The notes: generated by a model from the letters alone, not told the origin. DNA of 64,000 nt from Ctena decussata (GCA_963989385.1 OZ022509.1:77088667-77152666), one strand, 5' to 3'; positions 44,495-55,813 are shown, numbered from the stretch's first letter. A program made the numbers and translations.

Positions 44495-46738
44495 TTAGAT
44501 TGCATGAATTTTCGTATTACGCGTGCTAGGTTCTATCGTGTCAACAGTATGAAACAACTGTTTGACACGGTTGAACCAGCTACAATCTTCTCATTTTTGA
44601 AAGAGACTGGCATATATAGTACAAGAGGCCCAAATGGGCCTGATATCGCTCACCTGGCTAATGTGCAACGGGACCATTCTGATATAAAATTGGTCCAATT
44701 CCACTGAGAATTTCTCATTTTCACATTTTGCTACTTTTAGTAACAGAGGCCAACTTGCCTGGTCTTTATATATTTACTTTTGAAACACCTCAATGCAAGA
44801 ATCATTTTGCCACAAATTTCATCAAAATCCATTCAGGGGATACTGAGCTATTGCCAGTTTCATGTTTTGTGCTATTTTTAGTAACGGCAGATGGCGGCCA
44901 TCTTGGATTGCTAAAATGCAAAAAAAATCGAAAAGCCTTCTTGCAAGGACAATTTTGACACAAATTTGGTCCAATTCCATTGAGATTTTCTGATTTTCAC
45001 ATTTTTCTATTTCTAGTAACAGAGGCCCATATGACTGGTCTTACAGTCAGATATTTTTGAAACATCTCAGTGCAAGAATCATTTTGACACAAATTTCGTC
45101 AAAATCCATTCAGCGGTTACTGAGATATTGTCATTTTCATGTTTTGTGCTATTTTTAGTAACGGCAAATGGCGACCATCTTGGAATGCCAAAATGCAAAA
45201 AATCGAAAAAGCTTAATGAAAGGACCATTCTGACACAAAATTTATCCAACTCCATTGAGATTTTCTAATTTTTACATTTTTCTATTTTTAGTAACAGAGG
45301 CCAATATGAATGTTCTACAGTTAGATATTTTTGAAACATCTCAATGCAAGAATCATTTTGACACAAATTTCATCAAAATCCATTCAGCGGTTACTGAGAT
45401 ATTGTCATTTTCATGTTTTGTGCTATTTTTAGTAACGGCAGATGGCGGCCATCTTGAAATGCCAAATTGCAATTAATCAAAACGACTTCCTGCAAGAAAC
45501 ATTCTGACACAAAATTGGTCCAATTCCCTTCAAGGGTTCTTGAGTAATTGTCTTTTTTATGTTTGTGCTATTTTTAGTAACACCAGATGGCGGCCATCTT
45601 GGAATGCCAAATTGCAATTAATCGAAATGGCTTCATGCAAGGAACATTCTGACACAAAATTGGTCAAATTCCATTCAAGGGTTCTTGAGTAATTGTCATT
45701 TTTATGTTTGTGCTATCTTTAGTAACGGCCCCCATGGTGGCCATCTTGGATAGTCAACTGGCACAAAATTGAAATAATTCCATTCAAGAACCAATTCTGA
45801 CCAAATCTGGTCAGAATTGGTTGCATTTTCTTTAGATATTGACATTTGAGCAAAATCGGCCTTGTAAACGCTAAGTAGGTCACTGTGACCTAATTCCGCT
45901 ATAGATTTTGTTTATTTTTACAATTTTTAATACCAAGGTCCCACTCATGTTCCATGCAAACTTTCAACCAAATATACCAAATGGTTCTGGAGAAGAAGCT
46001 GATTTTGTTGTTTTTGCTATTTTTAGTAACAGCAGCCATCTTGGATTCTTGACCTGACCCAATTTTACAATTTTGAAACCCTGCAGTCTGGTCGTGCTCC
46101 ATGTGAAATTTGAGATCCATGGGCTCAGTGGTTTTAGAGAAGTTGTTTGAAGTTGTTTAAATAGGTCATTTTTTGACATTGGCATTTGAGCAAAATTACA
46201 CACGTAAACAGAAAGTAGGTCACTGTGACAAAACTCCGCTACAGATTTTTTTTTTCATTTTTACAATTTTGAATACCAAGGTTTCACTGATGTTCCATGC
46301 CAAAATTCAGACAAATATACCCAGTGGTTCTGCAGAAGAAGTTTATTTTCTTGTTTTTGCTATTTTTAGTAACGGCGGCCTTCTTGGATTTTCAACCTGA
46401 CCCAATTTTATAATTCTGAGACCCTGGAGTCAGGTCATGCTCCATGTGAAATTTGAGAACCATGGGACCAGTAGTTTTACAGAAGAAGATGTTTGAATAT
46501 TTCTTTTTAGGTGTTGACGGACAAATTCCGTGACGACGCACGACGCACGCCGGACGCATTGGTATGACAATAGCTCACTATGGCCCTTCGGGCCAGGTGA
46601 GCTAAAAATGTAGTTTAGTTAAGTCGAGGAGATTTTACAACAGTTGATTTAAGTTTGTGTTTACTCGTCTCGCTGGTCGAGAGTTCGTTTTATGTTATCA
46701 GTCTTAAGATAGCCGTTGATCGACGTGGTTTACCACAT
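44495..46738 (+). mobile_element. LINE 3'-end scrap, split by E8
   Basis: 44495-44621 matches the end of ORF2 (26899-27021). 46604-46738 matches the start of the 3' UTR (27028-27150). Both true LINE ends are missing. In between sits E8. The orientation is opposite to what copying from the other arm would give, so this is an independent insertion. Confidence 0.75.
44622..46603 (-). mobile_element. pearl-like element E8 in a LINE scrap
   Basis: CAAGAGGCCCAAATGGGCC with GCTCACCTGG at left. A GACGCACGACGCACGCCGGACG tract, hairpin TGGCCCTTCGGGCCA and GGTGAGCT at right. The core has TTTTTAGTAAC(G/A) and GGCGGCCATCTTGGA units. The LINE at 27016-27035 gives the empty site ATAGTAAAATATAG, an AAAA run (TTTT on the element's strand). 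Confidence 0.85.
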
Positions 46739-47094
46739 GCATATTACAGGTTGAAAAACAAAATTATCTGTAAAATTATTTTCTTATTACGTTCAATGTT
46801 TGAATGCGGAACCAAACTTTTGAGACCAATTATGCATGCATTTCAACAGATTTTTTTAGTTCTAGCAAAATGCCAAAGTATTACATACTTCTCTTTCTGC
46901 GCACCGTCTAATTTGCAGGTCATATGTATACAAATGTCAGACTTAGCGAATAAATGTGTTGTTTACCTCATGTATAATCCAGCACGAACAGGTGTTTCGG
47001 AGGAGGGAATAAAACTTACAAAAACAAGATAACCCTTCAGCAAATCCTTCGGTATACAAGGAAACCAATGTGTTAGCAACAAAATAGCATTCTC

Positions 47095-47346
47095 AACAAA
47101 ATAGCATTCTCAAACTTTAAAGAGCACATTTTCTAAGAAAATAAATCGTCTTCTTACACGATCGATCATCGTTTTTTTATCTTTTTTGGCTCCTCTTCTA
47201 CGATACCGGAAAGCGATCTAACAAAATAGCATTCTCAAACTTTAAAGAGCACATTTTCTAAGAAAATAAATCGTCTTCTTACACGATCGATCATCGTTTT
47301 TTTTTATCTTTTTTGGCTCCTCTTCTACGATACCGGAAAGCGATCT
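47095..47346. repeat. 125-bp tandem duplication in the right arm
   Basis: AACAAAATAGCATTCTCAAA starts at 47095 and 47220. The two copies are identical except for the length of a T-run. The left arm has a single copy, so the duplication is later than the arms. Confidence 0.9.
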
Positions 47347-47689
47347 AACGGATTGCTATGCTTAACCGCCGGTTCCGCATGAAACTGATTGTCAGGCGTG
47401 AGCATATATAACTTACATTACCGCATATAAATCATTACATGCACTTCCTGGAAATGGTTTTTCCTTTTTACTTTCCAAAAACACCGGTTTGCCACAACTT
47501 CGAATTATCGTTGAGATGTACCCAAACCGTGTTGTTCCAGTTTGTTAAACATGCGCTTCTTAAATATCCAAATCTAGCTCTAGCATTGTTTACATATCCC
47601 TGATCATCATTAGATATTTCCATTTTTCCCTAGAGGATAATAGACGAGCGTTATCTTGTGAAACATATTACTTCTGACCTGAAAAGTCA

Positions 47690-47840
47690 GATTGGAACTC
47701 TTGCTCACTCGGTTGGCCATATGTTCTCTGTATCTTGATTATTTGTAATCTTAGTTGTTTCCAACTATGGTTTGAGGGCTGGATTTGGATTTTGATTGTT
47801 TCAGTTCCTGGTCTTTGCATACTTTTTACTCTTAAATACA
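47690..47840 (-). repeat. dispersed repeat R, 5' fragment
   Basis: Inverse of 6670-6815, including the CTCACTCGGTTGGCCATATG stretch. Truncated at both ends. Confidence 0.75.
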
Positions 47841-48039
47841 GCACCGGCTGTAAGCGATTCATGATATTCTAACGTGGGTGCGGATGTGGGTTAAACACCT
47901 TACCCAACATACCGACACGATTATTTTGCAACTAGCCTACAAGTGTTGGACTTTATTCCAGGGGCAGACAACCCGGCGTTTACCGGTACCCTAAACATCT
48001 ACCTTATACACTCACCATTTATGTAGATTGTAGTTACAT

Positions 48040-48309
48040 TTATACAGCCAAGTAATAATAAGTTTGAGATTTCAGACTGTAGAAATGTTTCTTCCTTGGT
48101 TGAAAATTTTTATTGTCAATTTCAAAACTAGGTATTTGTTCTACAAGAGGGAATTTTATTCCGTTCTCAATCCAGTCTAATACAGTGTCAGACGCACCAA
48201 TAGATTGCCACTTGTGTAAATTAGAACATAGGTTGTCTCTTATTATACATGTGTGATGGATAAAAAATATAAAGTAAACACAGTTTATTGCAGAAAGTAC
48301 ATGTAACAT
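48040..48309 (-). pseudogene. start of a DIRS/Ngaro-like reverse-transcriptase ORF
   Basis: The segment LHKWQSIGASDTVLDWIENG, then IKFPLVEQIP, has the shape of the N-terminus of DIRS/Ngaro-type RT polyproteins as remembered (linker-W-x3-G-x-S-D-x-x-V-L-x-W-I-x-x-G-I-x-F). Nothing of the RT core, RNase H or tyrosine recombinase follows; the similarity ends near 48040. It lies just downstream of the gag-like ORF on the same strand, as expected for one element. Truncated remnant. Confidence is limited by the short match. Confidence 0.45.
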
Positions 48310-48486
48310 ATCTATGACTCTTCTTGATCTTTGGTGTTTTTATTATGCCACTTGTGTAAATTAGAAGATAGGTTGTCTCTCATTATACATGTGTGATGGA
48401 TAAAAAATATAAAGTAAACACAGTTTATTGCAGAAAGTACATGTAACGTATCTATGACGCTTCTTGATCTTTGGTGTTTTTATTAT
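48207..48486. repeat. 140-bp tandem duplication
   Basis: CTTGTGTAAATTAGAA at 48211 and 48351. The copies differ by about four bases. It spans the junction between the gag-like and RT-like pieces. Confidence 0.9.
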
Positions 48487-50366
48487 TTTCAAAAGGTGCA
48501 CGGAATCTTGGGTAGCTAGCCCCACGTAATGAATTAACAAGAATTTCGCGGAATGCTATGTCGCACCTGCATTGGGCTTCCACAGTAGTAAAGACTATAA
48601 TTAAAAAGAACGTGTATGAGAAATGGACAAAAAATGCTAGGGTCAACACAATTTTGGATGTAAAATTTTACTAAGTCAAAAGAGCATAAATTATAGGTCA
48701 AGGGTAGCAATAACTGCAACATCCCACATGAACACTCCAAGGAGAAACTTTATGCAAGGTGTGATGACTACTGGTATCATACTTCGAGACAAAAGGACTA
48801 AAACGCTAGGGCCGACACAATTATGGGTGTAAAATTTTGCAAAGTCAGCAAAGCATTAAATATATGTCAAAAGTAAATTAATTGCAACAGCACTTAAGAA
48901 CATTCTAAGAAAAAACTCGATGCCAGGTTTGATGATTCTAGGTATCATAGTTTGTGAGAAATGGACTTAAACACTAGCATCAACATAATTTTGAATAAAA
49001 AATTTACGAAGTCAACAGAGCATGAAAACAGGTCAAGGTAAATATAAGAGCAACAGCCCTTGAGAACATTCTCAGAAGTAGCTTTATGCCAGGTTTGATG
49101 ATTGTAGGTATAATAGTTTGCGAGAAATGGACTTAAACACTAGGGTCGACGTAATTGTTGGTGGACAGTTTTACAAAGTCAGCAGAGCATGAAATATAGG
49201 TCAAGGGTAAAAATAAGAGCAACAGTCCTCGAGAACATTCTTAGAAGAAGCTTTATGCCATGTTTGATGATCGTACGTATTATAGTTTGCGAGAAATGGA
49301 TTTAAATGCTAGGGTCGACGCTAGGGTCGACGTAATTGTTGATGGAATTTTCCAAAGTCAGCAGATCATGAAATATAGGTCAAGGGTAAAAATAAGAGCA
49401 ACAGCCCTCGAGAACATTTTTAGAAGAAGCTTTATGCCATGTTTGATGATTGTAGGTATCATAGTTTGCGAGAAATGGACATAACACTAGGGTCGACGCT
49501 AGGGTCGACGTAATTGTTGACGGACGGCCGAACGGAATGACTGACGGACGGACGGAAAAGTGAACTCCTATATCGCACCTTGCTAAGGCAGGTGCGACAA
49601 AAATGTCTCTACCACGTCCGCGATAGTTGCCATGATTGCCTCCACGGTAAGAAGGGTTATGCTGAAATCTGGTTGCAATACTACAAAGTTCTGCAGTCAC
49701 ACGTACGTTTTGTAGACTGGCCTCGTCAAACCCAGAGTTATGCTTTTGGAGTGACCTGAATAATTGAGAGGTATTGTTATCGAAACGCCCTTTAACTAAA
49801 AGGGCTGCATATTCATCTTGTAGATACTTCAAGTTTGCTACAAGGACTATAGAAAGTTGTCCAATATCAACTGGTTTCCCTTCGTCACTTTCACTAACAA
49901 GTTTTAATGCTGTTTCAATGTATCTACCGCACTTAGACACAACGTTTAGAACAGGCTGATCTTCTCTCTTAATACCTGTCCTTGAATCATGAAGTATTAA
50001 CTGGGGAGGTAAAATAGCCTTTTCTACACTTGACTTTATAACATTAAATTTCTCTTGAATTTCAGAGAATTCAGAGGGGTCAGCAGTGGTATCCTTCGTG
50101 GACGCAGAACTGACGGGGCCTTTGTGGCCCTGGCAATCATTTAGATTGTTTTCTGCCCGCAGTGTATTAGGGGGACTTAATTCTTTAGTAATATTGTGTG
50201 ATTGCACCGGTTGTCTCAATTCGAGTCTATCCAATCGACGATTAACGAGCTCTAGTTCTCGTAAAATATGTTTTTGCAAATCTGGATCCTTGTCCGGTCC
50301 TGCGTAGTTGAATGTTTGATCGCACGCGTTTTCTGTTTCTGTTTGTTCCGCGTTTAAATTATCGCC
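48452..50366 (-). pseudogene. gag-like ORF of a YR-type retrotransposon, split by E12
   Basis: From ATG at 50366 the frame gives about 265 residues before entering E12 at 49599: a coiled-coil-like stretch (HILRELELVNRRLDRLEL), LPPQLILHDSRTGIKRED, VLNVVSKCGRYIETALKL, LKYLQDEYAALLVKGRF, and an RG-rich end (YRGGNHGNYRGRGR). After E12 (48559-49599) a frame on the same strand continues basic and Arg-rich (FREILVNSLRGASYPRFR) and stops at 48452. This organisation fits the short nucleocapsid-like ORF of DIRS/Ngaro elements. The reading frame after 49605 is repeat sequence, not protein. Class is tentative. Confidence 0.55.
48559..49599 (-). mobile_element. pearl-like element E12 (GTCGCACCTGC type)
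   Basis: TGTCGCACCTGC at 48559 and GCAGGTGCGACA ending 49599 are exact inverse ends. Next to the latter are a hairpin (CGCACCTTGCTAAGGCAGGTGCG) and a GACGGACGGACGG tract. The core has units of about 150 bp (GAGAAATGGACTTAAACACTAG, ATTCT(T/C)AGAAG). It inserted into the gag-like ORF. Confidence 0.75.
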
Positions 50367-50399
50367 GGTAAACGGCATGGCCTCTTCGTGAAAGTGCAC

Positions 50400-51026
50400 T
50401 TAAGAAAGACACAGACTGCGCATGTGCGCAGTCAAGCTATTAGCATAAAGTTCGTGTAACTACGATGTGCAGAAAAAAATGGTGTTAAAACATTTTGTGT
50501 CATCTTGATATTTCGTTTTATTTTGTTGTTTTTTTACCGAATAGTGATACTTGTGTAGAGTTCTTTGAAGATTTTTGTACAAGTAAAATGTCCCACCGTG
50601 AACTTGAACGCCGATTTTATTCGGAATGATTATATACACCGAGAAATAGTGAAGCCTATAAAACATTCAGCGAATAGGACTTTTCCAAAAATCTGCCAGC
50701 TGGTTCCCATATGTGGTTCCCTGCTTGTGGTTGGTACAACAGCTGATAAAATTAAGATTAGACTCAATGGAGATTCCTTTCCCCATACTAATAAATAATG
50801 CAATTAAAAAGTAATTACTCATCAGCTGAACTTTTCTACTACATGCCAGTGTACAGGTATACTTATTCCTTCATATCAATAAAAATATCATGTTACTTTC
50901 TCTCTGATAACTACAGGTATATCGTGTAAACAATCTTTGTTAGCATTTGCAAGATATTAATCTGCAGATTGTAGTAGGCTGTTTCCAAGAATTTTTCATT
51001 TACCGTTTTTATTCTAAACCAAAACC
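50400..51026. other. gene-free stretch
   Basis: AT-rich sequence between two element remnants on opposite strands. It may include the 5' flank of the THAP gene, but no promoter is recognisable. Confidence 0.35.
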
Positions 51027-51310
51027 ATGGTGACTAAACACTGTTGTTGGGGAACTTGTAAAAGTGACAGTCGCCATAAGCATAAGGAACACATGAAAGG
51101 TGTCACCTTTATACCATTTGTGAAACCTCATATTAACAAGGAAAAGTGCAAAAGGTGGATTAGACTCTGCTACAGAAAAGAAGATAACTTCAACATCAGT
51201 AAAACAGACAAATATACAAATATTATTATCAGCCTGCGCATCACCTCAGTACTATCAGTCTTTCATGTTCACTTTTAAGATTCCTAAGTTTTCAGAAATG
51301 GTATATGCAA

Positions 51311-52834
51311 TAAGAGGGCCATGATGGCCCTGAATCGCTCACCTGAGTATCCTGTGAACTTAACCTCAAAGACATCCATACATACGACAGACAGAATTTC
51401 ACAAAGATTCAATAGAAAATGAACCCTTTATTGTGTACCTTAGGTTTTTATAAGATTTAACCTAATGACCTTGTTTTTGACTACACATGACCCAGTTTCA
51501 TTCCTGGTCTAGATATCTTGGATATAAACGTTCTGACAAAGTTTCATGAATATCGTATCAAAACTTGGCCCTCTAGAGCCTTAACAATGTTTTTCTAAGG
51601 TTTGACCTAGTGACCTAGTTTTTGACCCGACATGACCAAGTTGCACCCTTGGTATTTGTTGGCGATAAACATTTTGACAAATTCTCATGAAGATTAGAAC
51701 AAAACTGTGTCCTCTAAAGCGTTCACATGGTTTTTCTAAGAACTGACCCAGTGACCTAGTTTTTGACCTGACATGGCTCAGTTTCAAATCAGGTCTAGAT
51801 TTCATAATAATAAACATTCTGACAACGTTTCATGTAGATTATATCATAACTGTGCCCTCAAGAGTGTACACGTTTTTTCTAAAATTTGACATAGTGACCT
51901 AGATTTTGACCCCACAAGAGTCCGATTCAAACTTGGTCTAGATTTCATAAAGATAAGCATTCTGACAAAGTTTCATGAAGATTGGATCATAACTGTGCCC
52001 TCTAGAGTGTGCACAAGGTTTTTCTAAGATTCGACCTAGTGACCTAGTGTTTGACCCCACATCTTCCAGTTTCAAATTTGGTCTAGATTTCATTAACATA
52101 AACATTCTGACCAAGATTCATGATGACTGGATAGTAACTGAGCCCGCTAAGTCATTCTAAGATTTATTTCTATTTTTAGCTCTGGCGGCCATTTTGTTCA
52201 GCGGAGTTGAACCGTTTGAGCAACTTTTGTTCAGAAACATGAGTCAAACACTTCTGTGAAATTATTGTGAAATCGAACCATTGGCTTCTGAGAAGATGTC
52301 GTTTAAACGTTTTTTTACTTTTTAGCTCTGGTGGCCATTTTGTTCAGCGGAGCCAAACCATTTCAGCAGTTTTGGTAGCGGGTCTCCTAAGGAACATTTC
52401 TGTGAAATTATTTCAAAATCTTCCCTGCAGTTTTCGAGGCAAATTTGTTTAAAGATGTTTCTATTTTTAGCTCTGGCGGCAATATTGTTCAGCAGAGCAG
52501 AACCGTTTGAGCAATTTTGGTAACAGGACTCCTAGGGAACATTTCTGTGAAATTATTTCAAAATCTCCCAGCAGCTTTGGAGAAGTCGTTTAAAGGTTTT
52601 TCTATTTTTAGCTCTGGCGGCCATTTTGCTCAGCGGAGCGGAACCGTTTGAGCAATTTTGGTAGAGGGTCTACTAAGGAACATTTTGGTAGAGGGTCTCC
52701 TAGGAAACATTTCTGTGAAATTATTTCAAAATCTGCCCAGCAGTTTTGGAGGAAAAAATGTTTAAAGCAAAAGTTGACGACGGACAAAGACCGATTACAA
52801 TACCTCACCTTGAGCACGTCGTGCTCAGGTGAGC
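51311..52834 (-). mobile_element. pearl-like element E9 inside the THAP gene intron
   Basis: TAAGAGGGCCATGATGGCCC with GCTCACCTGAG at left. At right are GACGACGGAC, hairpin TGAGCACGTCGTGCTCA and GGTGAGCT. The core has 145-bp units at left and AAATGGCCGCCAGAGC-type units at right, the same two families and order as E2 and E3 in reverse. Confidence 0.85.
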
Positions 52835-52937
52835 TAAAAAGGGGGACCCTGATTAGACTGCACAGATGCACATGCTAATCTGAGTCTTCTCTGCCCCCAC
52901 ATAACAAAGTAATTTTCATGCAGTGCCAATCAGTTAT

Positions 52938-53180
52938 AATGATTGATTAATTGATTTGTTGTTTAACGTCCACTGTAAGCAGCTTTGGTCATGTCGGGAC
53001 GGTCAGTTAACCTAACCACACTATTCCTGCCTCCATAGCGGTTAACCAGTACTAAGTGCACATACTTTCGCCAGTAACTGACGACTGCCCTTCTTGAATC
53101 AGCGGAAGGAGAAACGAAAGTATGTGGCCGGACCGGGTTTCGAACCCAGGACCTCTAACTTACGAGTCAGGTGCCCTACC
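52938..53180 (-). mobile_element. tRNA-derived SINE S2, 5'-truncated
   Basis: Same body as S1. The tRNA-like head ends after the B box and anticodon-arm region and lacks the A box. Flanks ATCAGTTATAATGA and ATCAGTTATAGTGA are a 14-bp target duplication. It lies in the intron of the THAP gene. Confidence 0.85.
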
Positions 53181-53970
53181 TATCAGTTATAGTGAATAAA
53201 GAGCTTCAGACAAAGGGGCAATAAAATGATAACTCTTTCAATATGTTTTCCTTTACTTCTAAATACACTTACGATCCCTCATCAGAACTGCCTCAGGAGA
53301 ACAGGAGAAGAGCTGTATAAGCTATCAGCTTTCGTTCTGATCCTATTGCTTTGTTTAACTGTGTTATTTGTATGTTGTTATGTGCATTTTTGAAAATAAA
53401 ATATTTTTAAACCAGAACTGCCCCAGTGAGACAGTTCTAATGAGGAGATTCAACATGTTTAAATAAGTATTGGTAGCAAAATTATCCTAGAATTCTCTTC
53501 AAACCATTTATTTCATATCAGTTTACTTTTATATTTCTTCACAGCATTTCAAACATGGAAAACCAACAGAGGAGTTCCCTGACCCATGCTCTGCATGTCC
53601 ATTTGACAAAGAGCAGTCAGCGGCACGTCCTCCACGTAAAAGAAGTGAGAACAGCTTTCAACCCAGAAAGAGGAAATGATTGGACTTTAGTGAAACTGAT
53701 ACTCAAGTACATTTAGCCGCAGAAAGTTTAAGCTTGTCTAAGTCCAATAATACAGAATATCAAGACAGTGTCATTGAAAAACAAGCTTCAAGTGATCAGC
53801 AAACACGAGTGACCTTAGATCAGCAAGTTACTCCACCTGCTTTACAAAAGTCCTCTGATGAATGTATAATGCCTCAGACTTCCAGCCAAGATCACACTAT
53901 GCTTTTTGAAACCAATAACCACCCTACCGAACCAGTTCAAGAAATAACTGTGAGCTTTCAAACCGATCAA

Positions 53971-54044
53971 GTGGACTTAACTGAAAATGTAAAAACATTA
54001 AATACAAGTGGACTTAACTGAAAATGTAAAAACATTAAATACAG
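53971..54044 (+). repeat. 37-bp tandem duplication that breaks the transposase frame
   Basis: GTGGACTTAACTGAAAATGT begins at 53971 and 54008. Since 37 is not a multiple of 3, the first copy runs into a stop (NTSGLN) and the protein resumes from the second copy in another frame (NTEVETCNMG). Confidence 0.95.
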
Positions 54045-54891
54045 AGGTTGAAACTTGCAATATGGGCATGCAAGCCGCCACTGAGATGAAGAACGAAAGA
54101 ATCATTAATAATAAAGTGAACGCTTCAGGTACTTCATTTTTGTGTTCAAACCGTGGGATAAATCTTTTTACAGAAGAGAAAATGGTAAAACAGTTGAAAA
54201 GAGAATGCTTTATGCAAGACATATTTTCCTCTGATGAGAAATGCCTTTACTACACAGGTGCACCAAATAGGGACATGCTATAAAGTTTAAGTGGCTGGAA
54301 GGGGCAGTGGCAAATATGAAACTATGGGATGGCAAACGGACACTCACCCCAACTAGAAAACAGGGCAGAAAACGAGTTACACAGACATTATTCGAAGAGT
54401 TTATAATGACACTAACACGCATTCGACGTGGATTTGACATTCAACATTCAACGTACCTGTTGGAGTATCTGAGAGCCATACATCAAGGATATTTACTACC
54501 TGGGTGAATCTTGTGAGCAAATTTATGAAACCTCTGCTGATATGGCCTACGAAAGAAGTGGTGAAAGGAAACTTACCAGAATCATTTCGAGACTTTCCCA
54601 GAACAAGATGTATTATTGACTGCTCAGAAATATATGTTGAGAAACCGTTTAGACCAAAGGCACAGCGCCTAACATGGTCTAACTACAAACATCTTCAAGT
54701 TTCTTGTAGGTATAGCTCCAACAGGAGTGATTACCTACCTGTCTAAGCTCTACAATGGCTCTATATCCGATGTGAACATTGTAAAATTGAGTGGTTTCTT
54801 GAACAAAGTGGAAGAAGGGGATGACATAAAACCACAACGGATGGGTCCACAAATGTCAAAAGAAATAAAGAACAATCTGTCAGAAAATGAG

Positions 54892-55080
54892 ATTGATTGA
54901 TTGTTTGGGGGTATAACGGCCCTTTGAGACAGTATTTCAGTCTATATCGGGCCGTCTGTCAAAGAGAGGGATAAAGAGAGAAATGCTAGACCAGAGAAAA
55001 AATGTCCAAACAGCCCCACCCGCGCCTACAGCAAGCATAGTAGGCCTTCCTTGTCCTACTATTATCCAAACCAGTAGGAC
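54892..55080 (-). mobile_element. SINE family 1, minus copy
   Basis: Inverse of the family consensus from the ATCA tail (GATTGATTGATTGTTT) to GTCCTACT. It truncates the DDE transposase. Confidence 0.8.
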
Positions 55081-55084
55081 GCAG

Positions 55085-55322
55085 GGGTGGTTGGGTGGTG
55101 CAAATGTGCTGCGTGTAACTTCCAGTGCCGGGCCGTCCTACCTATTTTAATTGTAGTAGGGCAAGTGCTTACTGTGCTTGCAGTAGGTGCGGCTGTGGGA
55201 TGTTTGGACATTTTTTCTCGTCTATCATTTCTCTCTTCTTTCTCCCTCTCTTTGGGAGACGGCCCGATATTGACTGAAATATTGTCTCAAAGGGCTGTTA
55301 AACCCAAAACAACTAACCAACC
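55085..55322 (+). mobile_element. SINE family 1, plus copy, head-to-head with the previous
   Basis: GGGGTGGTTGGGTGGTGC to CTGTTAAACCCAAAACAAC, full length with a degenerate ACCA tail. Confidence 0.85.
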
Positions 55323-55385
55323 AACAGTAGGATGCCCTGGCACTGGAAGTTATACCCAGCACCATCGCACCACCCAACCACCCCC
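55323..55385 (-). mobile_element. SINE family 1, 5'-end fragment on minus
   Basis: CAGTAGGATGCCCTGGCACT to CACCACCCAACCACC is the inverse of the first 60 bases of the family. The stretch 55386-55813 beyond it holds nothing recognised. Confidence 0.75.
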
Positions 55386-55813
55386 AGAAAATGAGCATCA
55401 AAACAGTGAAATCTACACAGATAAGAATATTCAGTCTCACTGATGCGATATTGCGAAATTTAGATCGTGTAGTAGCTCGTTCGAATTCCTTGGAAGTGCA
55501 ACCATTTTCAGCGAGACAGTCGCCTGTGACGCCATTGCATGAAGCTTAAGAAGCAACCGGAGGGTTAAAAGAGCCAGACAAGGCAAATTGTGGAAAACGT
55601 TTAAATCTGAACATATGAGTTATTTAATATCTGAGTTCTTTGTAACAATTCCCTGCTTGGTGTAAATACAACCAGATATCCCGGCAGCAAAGCATAAAAT
55701 GCGTTGTTAAATAGCAATATCGTTGAAAACCCGACAGACGCCTTCTTGACTACGGTCTGCTTCTCCACGTACATCATCCATACTGCAGATTATATTTTAT
55801 TTTCATCCTATAG

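Larger units (their letters stand above)
21295..47400. mobile_element. candidate large DNA transposon with long terminal inverted repeats and two convergent genes
   Basis: The outermost shared bases are TCACGCCTG at 21295 and CAGGCGTGA ending near 47400, in inverse orientation. Inside each end lies a corresponding arm of about 0.8 kb once later insertions are removed. The arms face two convergent genes: a C2H2 zinc-finger gene on plus (27358-29372) and a YqaJ-nuclease/RNase H-like gene on minus (36593-41035). Each arm includes the same putative first exon and GTAAGT donor. After removing the LINE and the pearl-like elements the unit would be roughly 16-17 kb. I see no clear target duplication outside the ends. 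The alternative is an inverted segmental duplication of a promoter. The arms and genes are directly visible; that they form one mobile unit is inference. Confidence 0.5.
41610..47400 (-). repeat. right arm of the long inverted repeat, interrupted by pearl-like elements and a LINE scrap
   Basis: In minus-strand order: outer part 47400 to about 46965 (with a 125-bp internal duplication), foreign DNA about 46960-44325, inner part 44320-43893, element E7, and the remainder 41740-41610. Beyond 41610 and 27826 the two loci no longer match. Confidence 0.8.
51027..54889 (+). pseudogene. THAP-domain / DDE_Tnp_4 transposase (PIF-Harbinger-like), broken
   Basis: Exon 1 (51027-51274) encodes a THAP zinc finger: MVTKHCCWGTCKSDS, GVTFIPFVKP, KCKRWIRLC. 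The closing CSL-HF is reached in a shifted frame. Exon 2 starts at 53545 after TTTCTTCACAG with HFKHGKPTEEFPDP, exactly completing CSL|HF. The donor reads TTAAGA instead of GTAAGA. Then follow a Gln/Ser-rich linker, FSSDEKCLYYTGAPN, WDGKRTLTPTRKQGRKR, FEEFIMTLTRIRRGFD, FMKPLLIWPTKEV, PRTRCIIDCSEIYVE (first catalytic Asp) and RLTWSNYKH. After further frame changes comes KLYNGSISD-like sequence ending near 54889, where SINEs begin; the second Asp and Glu are lost. At least four lesions are visible. The family match is strong. Confidence 0.75.
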
